In this document: positions 17,612-26,081 of the stretch, piece after piece | Position numbering within the stretch: position 1 is the stretch's first letter | Layout of the letters: every line of letters starts with the position of its first letter | DNA from: Mariniphaga sp963747515 | GTDB taxonomy: Bacteria; Bacteroidota; Bacteroidia; Bacteroidales; Prolixibacteraceae | DNA: 64,000 bases | Direction of reading: 5' to 3' | Assembly (NCBI GenBank): GCA_963747515.1 | Contig: CAVVFN010000003.1 | Coordinates: 434,001 to 498,000 of the forward strand | The notes under the pieces: generated by a model | What the model was told of the DNA's origin: nothing | Seen by the model: the letters and a program-made list of their open reading frames with translations, nothing else | Database searches by the model: none | Made by a program: the position numbers and the translations under genes

Positions 17612-18571
17612 TTATTTAGAGACGGCATCTTTGGCGCATCTGAATCCTGTGTTAAAGAGGGATGTTTCATGTGAATTCATGGAACGCCCGCTTACAGAAA
17701 AACTATCTTCTCCGTTTTGGTCAAAGAAGAAGGATCCCCCGCGAATAACCTTCACGTTCGGATCGGGGCGATAGGGTTCGCTGCTGCCGGGGTAAGGTTT
17801 GTATACATCGGAACACCACTGCCAGACATTACCACCCATATCGGTTAAACCGGCTTCATTTTCACCGAAAATTCCTACCGGTGAAGTAAACAGATATCCG
17901 TCGGCTGTTTCAGGTGCATTGATTTTTCCCTGCCACGTATTTGCCAGATATTTACCATTTACAGGAATCTCATTTCCCCAGCTGAACTTATTGCCCGAAT
18001 TTTTTCCGCTTCGGGCAGCAAATTCCCACTCTGCCTCGGTGGGTAATCTTTTGTCTGCCCATTCAGCATAGGCAACAGCATCATTCCAGCTCACATGAGT
18101 TACCGGATGATCATCCTCGGCATCAGGTCCTGATGGTCCGAAAGGTTTACGCCAGGTAGTACCGGGTACGAGTTCCCAGGTTTGTTTTTCAAGGCTAAAA
18201 ATGCCCGAATCACCAAATTTTTCTGCCTCGGTTTTGAATTGGGTTGCTTCGGCAAATTTCCGGAACTGTGAAACAGTTACCGGATGCTTGTCGATATAAA
18301 AAGGGCCAACTTTTTCCTGGTGCACAGGGCGTTCATTGGGCAGGCCATTTTCTGAACCCATAAAAAAGGTGCCTCCTTCGAAATAGATCATTTCACTTAT
18401 ATTACCTTTTGAGCTTTGTGTTTCTAAAGGTAATGTTACTTGATTTTCAGGACGAACGGGATTAATTTGATAAAGGTCAGGTTTTCCTGCAGCTTCTTTT
18501 TGTGGTTTGTTCCCATCGCAGGTTATAAGAAAGGGAAGAAAAAGAAACAATATAAAGACAGATTTATTCAT
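17612..18571 (-). CDS. SUMF1/FGE-like lipoprotein lacking the catalytic cysteine pair
   Basis: A 319-residue protein with a lipoprotein-like signal (LFLPFLITC, Cys19) and one formylglycine-generating-enzyme (sulfatase-modifying-factor) domain: FEGGTFFMGSENGLPNERPVH, FYIDKHPVTVSQF, HPVTHVSWNDAVAYAEW, RLPTEAEWEFAAR, MGGNVWQWCSDVY, IRGGSFFF and NTGFRCA. Genuine FGEs carry two Cys right after the RGGS motif (CxxxxC); here that stretch has none, so formylglycine formation is unlikely and a binding or structural role, or another chemistry, is more probable. No sulfatase is nearby. It is the upstream partner of the Tat-exported Gfo/Idh gene. Confidence 0.88.
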   Translation of the reverse strand: MNKSVFILFLFLPFLITCDGNKPQKEAAGKPDLYQINPVRPENQVTLPLETQSSKGNISEMIYFEGGTFFMGSENGLPNERPVHQEKVGPFYIDKHPVTVSQFRKFAEATQFKTEAEKFGDSGIFSLEKQTWELVPGTTWRKPFGPSGPDAEDDHPVTHVSWNDAVAYAEWADKRLPTEAEWEFAARSGKNSGNKFSWGNEIPVNGKYLANTWQGKINAPETADGYLFTSPVGIFGENEAGLTDMGGNVWQWCSDVYKPYPGSSEPYRPDPNVKVIRGGSFFFDQNGEDSFSVSGRSMNSHETSLFNTGFRCAKDAVSK

Positions 18572-18858
18572 TGTATGGAATTAATAGGGTAAAAATGGGT
18601 GTTTTTATTTTTTGATCAAAATAAAAACAATATTTGATAATAAAATTCAGCCCGAATTGAAAAATTCTGACTTTATTTAGTTTTTGGATAAAATCTCAGA
18701 TGATGGACTCAGCACTTGTTGTTTTTCTAATTTAAGTTGCTGATATTTCTTTATTATCATTTTATGTATAAATTCAGAATAAAAATCCAAGCCCCCAATT
18801 TTTTATTTTATTTATTTCCGGTTATCTTGCTTTACATTTAGTACCTTTTCTATAAACT

Positions 18859-20337
18859 ATGAAAAAACATTTTCTTTTAATTTTAGGAAATTTATTGATT
18901 CTGGTGTTTCTTTCACAGGCACAATCATTTAATTTGCAGATTGATATTAAAAACCAGCCTTTAGATGTTGTTGTTTTAGGTATGGTAAGAGGTGACAATT
19001 TTATAGCTTCCGACAGCATTGCACTCTACAATGAAAATACCGGCAGTAACTATTCAAAAACTATGAACTGGACTTTTCCGGCTGATGCATCCAGGGGCAT
19101 ATACCGGGTTGTGTTTGGACAAACCACCTATGCGCGGGTGATGAATGAGCCCCCTCAGCGACTTGATTTTATTTTTAATGAGGAAGATATCCATTTTAAA
19201 ACCGATTTTGAGGCACCTGCCGATAGTCTGAAAGTCATTCATTCAAAGGAAAATCTGGTATGGTATGCTTTTTTAAAAAAAGAGAGGGAGTACAGGCAGA
19301 AACTGAATGAACTGGAAATGGAGGTAAATTATTATCAGAATAAGCTGAATGAGGTATCCTCAAAATCCAATGCAGAAGAAAGGACAAACATTGAAGAAAA
19401 AGCAGCGAAAGTGGCAAATGAATTTAATCAGTTGCAAATGGAAAAGGAGATGTTCATTGTCCAAACTATAAATGAAAATGAGAATTTATTTGTAGCCGGG
19501 TTAGTTAATGAAACCCGCGAGCCATTTCGCGATGGCTATCTCACAGAAGAAGAGCGGAACCAATCATTCAGGAAAGAGTACCTCCGGTACATAAATTTTT
19601 CGGATGAAGCATTTATGCATTCTTCTGTTTTGACAGATAAAATATTTAATTACCTGATAACTTTCAATAAACCTGGATATAGCCAGGAGCAACGGGAGAA
19701 TGCATATATAGAAGCTGTGGATGCCGTTTTGCAGAAAGTTGAATCGGATGCAGGCAGGGGAGGCGAGATGTATGAGTTTGTGTTGAGTTATCTGGTAGAT
19801 GGATTTGAAGGGTTAAAAATGGAAAAAGTATTGGATTGGATTTCAGATCATCATTCCGAATCGGTATGTAAAACTGAAGAAAAAACAACCCTCCGTCGTA
19901 AATTGGAGTCCCGGAAGATGACAGTTGGGAGCCAGGCCCCAGATTTTACAATGAATGATTTATCTGGCCGACAGGTTGTTTTTTCGCAGATGCTAAAGAA
20001 TCATAACCTTCTCATATTCTGGGCAAGCTGGTGTCCGCATTGCACTGCTATAATGCCCCATATTGTATTGTTATGCAGCAAGATATCAACTATGCAGGTT
20101 ATTGCTGTTTCTCTTGACAACTCAGCCGATGAATGGAATAAAGCTGTATATAAATTAGGAACGCAAGAATTTGTAAATTTGTCGGATTTCATGAAATGGG
20201 AAGGACCAGTCGCTGAGGATTATAATGTTTATGCTACTCCTACCATGTTTCTGATGGATAATAATCGAAAAATACTTGCAAAGCCATCCTCACTTCAGGA
20301 ACTTTCGGCAGCTCTGGAAAAATATTGCTTTCAGTAA
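18859..20337 (+). CDS. TlpA-like thioredoxin-fold protein with long N-terminal domain
   Basis: A 492-residue exported protein. It has a signal peptide (MKKHFLLILGNLLILVFLSQAQ), then a ~340-residue N-terminal part with a charged helical region (about residues 135-200, KLNELEMEVNYYQNKLNEV, coiled-coil-like), then a C-terminal thioredoxin domain opening with GSQAPDFTMNDLSG. The redox motif WCPHC (Cys392/Cys395) is intact, followed by cis-Pro-like YATPTMFLMD. This is the usual Bacteroidota architecture for periplasmic thiol-disulfide reductases. The partner is unknown and the gene has no obvious operon. Confidence 0.88.
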   Translation: MKKHFLLILGNLLILVFLSQAQSFNLQIDIKNQPLDVVVLGMVRGDNFIASDSIALYNENTGSNYSKTMNWTFPADASRGIYRVVFGQTTYARVMNEPPQRLDFIFNEEDIHFKTDFEAPADSLKVIHSKENLVWYAFLKKEREYRQKLNELEMEVNYYQNKLNEVSSKSNAEERTNIEEKAAKVANEFNQLQMEKEMFIVQTINENENLFVAGLVNETREPFRDGYLTEEERNQSFRKEYLRYINFSDEAFMHSSVLTDKIFNYLITFNKPGYSQEQRENAYIEAVDAVLQKVESDAGRGGEMYEFVLSYLVDGFEGLKMEKVLDWISDHHSESVCKTEEKTTLRRKLESRKMTVGSQAPDFTMNDLSGRQVVFSQMLKNHNLLIFWASWCPHCTAIMPHIVLLCSKISTMQVIAVSLDNSADEWNKAVYKLGTQEFVNLSDFMKWEGPVAEDYNVYATPTMFLMDNNRKILAKPSSLQELSAALEKYCFQ

Positions 20338-20545
20338 GAGGATTTATGATCGGCAAAAAGTGTTCAAAAGTTTGCCTGCATTTTGCACTGCTGGTTTTGG
20401 ATAATTTCATAAAACTTATCTCCTGTAATTAATATAAAATCAAAAGAAGAAACAAGCATGGGTATACATCAACACCAGTCGTGGATGAACTATCCCAGTC
20501 ACTTTATCAAAATTATAAATATTTTAAAATAATACGTTTAATCAT

Positions 20546-21538
20546 ATGGAAAAGACATATAACTGGGCAGTGTTGGGTTGTGGAAAAATTGCAAAGAAGT
20601 TTTCCAACGATTTAAAATTACTTCCCAATGCAAAATTATATGCAGCTGCTTCACGCGATTTTAGCCGTGCAACTGGATTTGCATCAGAATTTGGCTATGA
20701 AAAAGCATACGGCAGTTACGAAGGAATGGTGAATGATCCCTTGGTGGATGTAGTATATATAGCCACACCACATTCGTTTCACCGGGAACATACCCTTCTT
20801 TGCCTGAATCGGGGAAAGGCCGTATTGTGCGAGAAAGCTTTTTCCATCAATAAAAAGGAGGCAGAGGAAATGGTGAATTGCGCCAGAGAGAATAATGTAT
20901 TTTTAATGGAAGCTTTTTGGACCATGTTTCAGCCAAGCTTTCGCAAGGCACTGGAAATTCTTCAATCAGGCGAACTGGGTAAATTGAAAATGGTTCGTTC
21001 CGATTTTGCCTTTAATGGACTTTACGATCCTCAAAAACGATTATACAATATAGCCCTTGGAGGTGGTTCTCTGCTTGATATTGGTATTTATCCTGTATTT
21101 GCCGCACTTTCCACTTTGGGAAAGCCGGAATCTATAAAGACAATGGCTGATTTTAGTCCTACCGGCTCAGAAGAAACCATTGGAATGCTGTTTAAATATC
21201 CGGAAGGTGAAATGGCTTCCCTCTTTTCAAGTTTTGCTTCCTGTTCGCCGGTTCAAACGGAATATTGGTGTGAAAATGGTTACCTGGTACTGAATACCAG
21301 GTGGCAGGCTCCTACAAGTATCACAGTGAGCAAGACGGGAGAATCAATTCAGTCCTGGCCTTCGGTTCATAAGGATGGATTTGGTTACCAATATGAAGCG
21401 GAACATGTAATGAAATGTCTTGATGAAGGTAAAATTGAAAGCGACATGATGCCCTGGCAGTTAAGTATTGATATTATGGAGACTCTTGATCGCATAAGGC
21501 TTGATGCAGGAATATTTTTCCCTGCTCATGATGTATAA
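20546..21538 (+). CDS. Gfo/Idh/MocA-family oxidoreductase, dihydrodiol-dehydrogenase-like
   Basis: A 330-residue cytoplasmic NAD(P)-dependent oxidoreductase. The Rossmann motif AVLGCGKIAKKF, the VYIATPHSFH strand and the EKAFSINKKEAEEM catalytic segment (EKAF in place of EKP) are typical of the trans-1,2-dihydrobenzene-1,2-diol dehydrogenase / xylose dehydrogenase-like branch. The GGGSLLDIGIYP motif supports this. There is no export signal, unlike the paralogue at 16248-17552. It is a single gene; the substrate is probably a sugar or polyol but is not shown by context. Confidence 0.88.
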   Translation: MEKTYNWAVLGCGKIAKKFSNDLKLLPNAKLYAAASRDFSRATGFASEFGYEKAYGSYEGMVNDPLVDVVYIATPHSFHREHTLLCLNRGKAVLCEKAFSINKKEAEEMVNCARENNVFLMEAFWTMFQPSFRKALEILQSGELGKLKMVRSDFAFNGLYDPQKRLYNIALGGGSLLDIGIYPVFAALSTLGKPESIKTMADFSPTGSEETIGMLFKYPEGEMASLFSSFASCSPVQTEYWCENGYLVLNTRWQAPTSITVSKTGESIQSWPSVHKDGFGYQYEAEHVMKCLDEGKIESDMMPWQLSIDIMETLDRIRLDAGIFFPAHDV

Positions 21539-21710
21539 GATTGAATTGACTTCAATGTAAAAAATAAGGAATTCATTGAATGGTAAATGAAAACGATGAA
21601 TATGGACACAAGAAGATTTGTTCCCCGATTCGGCATATTTTATGTGGATGTTAAGTAAAATATTTAATCGGATGGATTTTTTTTCGCTCATCATTAAATG
21701 AAATAAGACA

Positions 21711-22262
21711 ATGAAAATTTGTTGGAAAGTTTTCAGAATACTCATTGTATGCTCTGTTTTCTTTGTTTTTGCAGGAATAGGATGTAGAACCATTAAATCG
21801 GATGATATGGATTATTCAACAATACAAGATCTTGATTTAAAAAAATATATGGGAATGTGGTATGAAATTGCACGCTTTGATCACCGTTTTGAGCATAACC
21901 TGGTAGGAGTAACCGCAACCTATGAATTACGATCAGACGGTAAGATAAATGTAATCAATGCAGGATATAAAAATAGTTTCGATGGAAAATATAAAACAGC
22001 CAAAGGCAAAGCAAAACAACCTAATCCAAATGATCCGGGAAAACTAAAGGTATCTTTTTTTCTTTTCTTCTATTCTGATTATTATATTTTTGAATTGGAT
22101 AAGGATTACGAATGGGCATTGGTTGGCAGTTCTTCTGACAAGTACCTTTGGATATTAAGCCGCACACTTTCACTTAAAAAGGAAGTAAAGGATTCCATTC
22201 TGTCGAATGCCCGCCGGAGAGGATTTGATGTAAGCAGACTAATATGGGTTGAACATAAGTAA
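21711..22262 (+). CDS. blc: Lipocalin-family lipoprotein (Blc-like)
   Basis: A 183-residue bacterial lipocalin. The signal ends in a lipobox (VFAGIGC, Cys at 25). The barrel starts with DLKKYMGMWYEIARFDHRFE, the GxW motif of lipocalins, and ends YLWILSRTLSLKKEVKDSIL...GFDVSRLIWVEH, matching E. coli Blc and plant temperature-induced lipocalins. It is expected to sit in the outer membrane and bind lipids or hydrophobic molecules. It stands alone. Confidence 0.92.
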   Translation: MKICWKVFRILIVCSVFFVFAGIGCRTIKSDDMDYSTIQDLDLKKYMGMWYEIARFDHRFEHNLVGVTATYELRSDGKINVINAGYKNSFDGKYKTAKGKAKQPNPNDPGKLKVSFFLFFYSDYYIFELDKDYEWALVGSSSDKYLWILSRTLSLKKEVKDSILSNARRRGFDVSRLIWVEHK

Positions 22263-22396
22263 TAAGCAGTGTATGAATATTTTTCAATCTGTAAAAGTAA
22301 CATCAAATAGCAAACGCTTTAATATCAATTTCTTTTGCATTTGTCTTATAAATATATAGAAGTATACATCCTTTTAAAAACCTCATCAATAAATCT

Positions 22397-22442
22397 ATGT
22401 GAGGAAAAAAATCCCTTTTGCTGTGGATAATTTTCCTCATGT
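22397..22442. repeat. Inverted repeat between lipocalin and GH65 genes
   Basis: TGAGGAAAA at 22400-22408 is repeated inverted as TTTTCCTCA at 22431-22439, extendable by G-T pairs to about 12 pairs, with a 22-base loop. There is no clear T-run after it, so a terminator for the lipocalin gene is possible but not convincing; it may be a regulatory hairpin about 110 bases before the GH65 start. Confidence 0.45.
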
Positions 22443-22551
22443 TTATTCATAAGTAGCTGTAAATCAAATTTCGGAGTTTTGGTTCAATTATTTCTTACCT
22501 CTGCAGAAAGACTTTTAAAAGAAATTAAGAACAGGCAGAAAAATTTGCAGA

Positions 22552-24981
22552 ATGGAACCTCTAAAAGAACAGTTTAAAATAAGCCAGAGTGATGAATGGA
22601 AAATAGTTTACAACAACTGGAATCCGGAGGAACATTCTTTGCGCGAAGCCTTATGCACATTAGGAAATGGTTATTTTGCGGCACGCGGAGCAATGGAAGA
22701 GCTCAGGAGAAATAATTTAAATTACCCGGGTACATATCTGGCAGGCGGATATGACCGTGCAGTTTCTAAGATCAAAGACCGGGAAATTGAAAATGAAGAT
22801 TTGGTTAACTGGCCAAACTGGTTATATCTGACTTATAAAGTAAACGATTCTGACTGGTTTAATATATCGGATACAGATGTACTTGAATACAATCTTGCTC
22901 TGAATTTGAAGGAAGGGGTGCTACAACGTAAAATCAGGTTCAGAGATAAAAAGTCAAGGGAGACTACCCTGATAAGCCGGAGAATTGTAAGTATGCACAA
23001 TCCGCATGTAGCTGCTATCGAATGGGTTTTGATTCCTGAAAACTGGACCGGGAAAATTACCGTACGTTCGGGTATAGACGGTAATGTAGTGAATCAAGGT
23101 GTAGAACGATACAAGGAGTTGGAAAGCAATCATGTAGATATTCTTGAAAGGGGGGAACTTTATAATAACGGAATATATTTGATAAGTCAGGCAAAGCAGT
23201 CAAAAATACGTGTGGCACAGGCTTCTTTACTGAAAATTTATGCAAACGATCAGGAATTGAAAGCTATTCCTGAAATAACAACCGAAGAGAAAGCAGTTCA
23301 TCAGGATTTGCAGATTGACTGTTCCAAACTGCAACCCATCCGGATAGAAAAATTTCTTACTCTGTATTCCTCGAAAGACACAGCCATTAGTGATCCCTTT
23401 TTGGAAGCTGGAATTAAGTTACGCCAGTTGGGTTCATTTAGTCAGATTTATCAGGAACATCGAGTTGCATGGTCATACATCTGGGGCCTGAGCAATTTGG
23501 AATTGCAAACTTCAGGAAATGAAATTCTAATCCTGAGATTACATATCTTTCATCTTCATCAAACTGTATCGGATAACAGCATAGGTCTTGACATTGGAGT
23601 GCCATCAAGAGGCTGGCACGGAGAGGCCTATAGAGGACATATCTTTTGGGACGAGTTGTATATATTTCCATTTATTATTTTTCATTCACCTCAGTTGGCT
23701 CGTTCGCTGCTTATGTATCGTTATCATCGTCTTACCAAGGCTCAACAGGCGGCCAAAGACAAAGGATATAAAGGAGCCATGTTTCCCTGGCAAAGCGGCA
23801 GTAATGGAAGAGAAGAAAGCCAGGAAATTCATTTAAATCCAAAATCAGGCAGATGGATAGCTGATCATTCCCGCTTTCAAAGGCATATTAATGCAGCCAT
23901 TGCCTATAACGTATGGCAGTATTACCAGGGGACTAATGACAAAGATTTTTTGGCAACATTTGGAGCTGAGCTAATCTTGAACACAGCCCTTTTCTGGTCG
24001 GACATTGCTGAATTCAATCAAAAAAAGGATAAGTATGAAATTAAGGAAGTGATGGGTCCGGATGAATATCATACCAATTATCCCGGCTCCGACAGACCTG
24101 GCCTTAACAACAATGCTTACACTAACTTTATGGCTGTTTGGAATATACAATATGCCCTTAACCTGCTGAACCTGTTTAAAGGAGAACATGCCCGTATGCT
24201 TAGCCGAAAAGTAGGTTTTGATGAAAAAACCCTTTCCCGTTGGAAAGATATAGTAAAAAAAATGTACATACCGTTCATTGAAAATGATATAATATTACAG
24301 TTCGATGGTTTTGATAAGCTAAAAGAGCTAGACTGGGAAAGGTATAAGAAGAAGTATGGAGAAGTTCTTCGACTCGACAGAATTCTTGAAAAAGAAGGTG
24401 ATTCCCCCAATAATTATAAGGCATCAAAACAGGCAGATGTTTTAATGCTGTTTTATCTTTTTTCAGCTGATGAAATTGTTTCCTTGTTTAAGCAGCTTGG
24501 ATACAATTTTAACCCTGAAAGTATCCCTAAAAATATTGAATATTACAGGAAGATTACATCACATGGCTCTACTTTAAGTCAGGTTATTTATTCATGGGTT
24601 TTTTCCCGTTCTAACCGAAAGTGGTCGTGGCATGGTTTTAAAAAAGCTCTCTTGAGTGATTTTCAGGATATTCAGGGAGGAACTACTCCGGAAGGGATTC
24701 ATTTGGGTGCAATGGCCGGAACAGTCGATATCATTCAAAGATGTTATACGGGAATGGAAATCAGAGATGATGTGTTATGGTTTAATCCACGGTTACCTGA
24801 TGAAATTGAAAAGTTGAAGTTTCAGATTCGTTACCGGAGCCATTGGATTACCATAAGTCTTGACCAAAAAAAAATAAAGCTTGACTTTGATAAAGGATGG
24901 GCGGATCCGGTGAAAGTAAATATCCGTGGGAAAACAAAAATTTTCGACAGAAAAGATTCAGCGGAATTTGATTTTACGTAA
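22552..24981 (+). CDS. Glycoside hydrolase family 65 protein (disaccharide phosphorylase-like)
   Basis: An 809-residue cytosolic GH65 enzyme. The N-terminal beta-sandwich begins with NPEEHSLREALCTLGNGYFAARG. The (alpha/alpha)6 barrel carries GWHGEAYRGHIFWDELYIFP and the catalytic acid region EVMGPDEYHTNYPG (Glu505) with LNNNAYTNF, and the end has the QGGTTPEGIHLGAMAG segment. GH65 members phosphorolyse or hydrolyse maltose, trehalose, kojibiose or nigerose and related alpha-glucosides; the sequence alone does not fix which. Phosphorylases often have beta-phosphoglucomutase next to or fused to them, and none is present. A lipid kinase follows after 59 bases on the same strand. Confidence 0.93.
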   Translation: MEPLKEQFKISQSDEWKIVYNNWNPEEHSLREALCTLGNGYFAARGAMEELRRNNLNYPGTYLAGGYDRAVSKIKDREIENEDLVNWPNWLYLTYKVNDSDWFNISDTDVLEYNLALNLKEGVLQRKIRFRDKKSRETTLISRRIVSMHNPHVAAIEWVLIPENWTGKITVRSGIDGNVVNQGVERYKELESNHVDILERGELYNNGIYLISQAKQSKIRVAQASLLKIYANDQELKAIPEITTEEKAVHQDLQIDCSKLQPIRIEKFLTLYSSKDTAISDPFLEAGIKLRQLGSFSQIYQEHRVAWSYIWGLSNLELQTSGNEILILRLHIFHLHQTVSDNSIGLDIGVPSRGWHGEAYRGHIFWDELYIFPFIIFHSPQLARSLLMYRYHRLTKAQQAAKDKGYKGAMFPWQSGSNGREESQEIHLNPKSGRWIADHSRFQRHINAAIAYNVWQYYQGTNDKDFLATFGAELILNTALFWSDIAEFNQKKDKYEIKEVMGPDEYHTNYPGSDRPGLNNNAYTNFMAVWNIQYALNLLNLFKGEHARMLSRKVGFDEKTLSRWKDIVKKMYIPFIENDIILQFDGFDKLKELDWERYKKKYGEVLRLDRILEKEGDSPNNYKASKQADVLMLFYLFSADEIVSLFKQLGYNFNPESIPKNIEYYRKITSHGSTLSQVIYSWVFSRSNRKWSWHGFKKALLSDFQDIQGGTTPEGIHLGAMAGTVDIIQRCYTGMEIRDDVLWFNPRLPDEIEKLKFQIRYRSHWITISLDQKKIKLDFDKGWADPVKVNIRGKTKIFDRKDSAEFDFT

Positions 24982-25040
24982 ATTGGATCGTTTTTATTTA
25001 TCAGAAACCGATTGTTATTAGCATACAAAACTTTAATGAA

Positions 25041-25943
25041 TTGAAAAAAATTCTATTAGTAATAAATTTTAAATCAGGCGTGGGTTCTGCAAAATCTTTT
25101 TATGCAAGAATTACGGATATTGCCCAAGAAAATAAATTGGATATAAGAATGTATGAAACTACCGGAAAAGACGATCGCCTTGCAATCCGACGCAGCATAA
25201 AAGAATTTAATCCTGAAATTGTTTATGCTGTTGGAGGCGACGGGACAGTTAATGCGGTAGCTTCCGAATTAATAAATACAGATATTACCCTTGGAATTTT
25301 TCCTGCCGGTTCGGCAAACGGATTGGCTTATAATCTTGGTATTTCTGATGATGTGGAGGCAGCATTAATCAAAAATCTGAAGGATTTTTCAAGAACAATG
25401 GATGTAATTAAAATCAATCAGAAATATTTTTGCTTCCATCTTGGCGATGTTGGAGTAAATGCACGAATAGTTAGCCGGTTTGAAAAGGAGGGTTCAAAGG
25501 GGATGCTTGGTTATGGAAAGCAACTGATAAAAGAAATGTTTGAAAAAAAAACATGGTTTACTTTCTATATTAAAATTCCCGGTCAACCCAGAAGAAAAAT
25601 GAAGGCCGAAATGCTTGTCTTTGCGAATGCAAAAAGTTATGGTACGGGAGCAATGATAAATTCCACAGGAAAACTAAATGATGGAAAATTTGAGATTATT
25701 GTTCTCAGGCCCTACCCGTGGTGGTTTGTTTTTACATTTATGGTTGCGGTTTTTACGGGAAAGCTGCATCGCATGAAATACATTAAAGTATTCTCTGCCA
25801 CTCGTGCAAGAATTGATCTTGTTGGTCAGCAGGAACTTCAGATTGATGGCGAATTGATACCAAAAGTTAAAGTTATTGAAGCTGAAATTCTTCCCGGAGC
25901 GTTAAAAGTTTTACCGGGAATTTCAAACAAGTCGGAATTATAG
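25041..25943 (+). CDS. Diacylglycerol/lipid kinase (YegS/DgkB-like)
   Basis: A 300-residue DAGK-catalytic-domain protein. The N-terminus KILLVINFKSGVGSA and the nucleotide-binding loop VGGDGTVNAVASEL are diagnostic, with the IFPAGSANGLAYNLG motif next and the C-terminal LQIDGELIP strand of the family. The likely start is the TTG at 25041: no in-frame ATG or GTG precedes it and the family N-terminus begins there. The role is phosphorylation of a lipid or sphingoid-type substrate at the inner membrane. It follows GH65 by 59 bases and may be cotranscribed with it. Confidence 0.9.
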   Translation: MKKILLVINFKSGVGSAKSFYARITDIAQENKLDIRMYETTGKDDRLAIRRSIKEFNPEIVYAVGGDGTVNAVASELINTDITLGIFPAGSANGLAYNLGISDDVEAALIKNLKDFSRTMDVIKINQKYFCFHLGDVGVNARIVSRFEKEGSKGMLGYGKQLIKEMFEKKTWFTFYIKIPGQPRRKMKAEMLVFANAKSYGTGAMINSTGKLNDGKFEIIVLRPYPWWFVFTFMVAVFTGKLHRMKYIKVFSATRARIDLVGQQELQIDGELIPKVKVIEAEILPGALKVLPGISNKSEL

Positions 25944-26081
25944 GGTGTTGTTTTATTTAAATAAATCTTCATAAATATGTTTTAAAGATTAAGATCAAAT
26001 CAGGAAAAAAGAACTTCTTTTTGTAATTTGCAGCCTTTTTATTATAGATGAAACTCGGTTGAAATTAAAAAAGAAGAAGAT

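Noticed and set aside
17612..18571. Genuine formylglycine-generating enzyme
   Set aside because: The Cys pair required after the RGGS motif is absent and no sulfatase gene is near.
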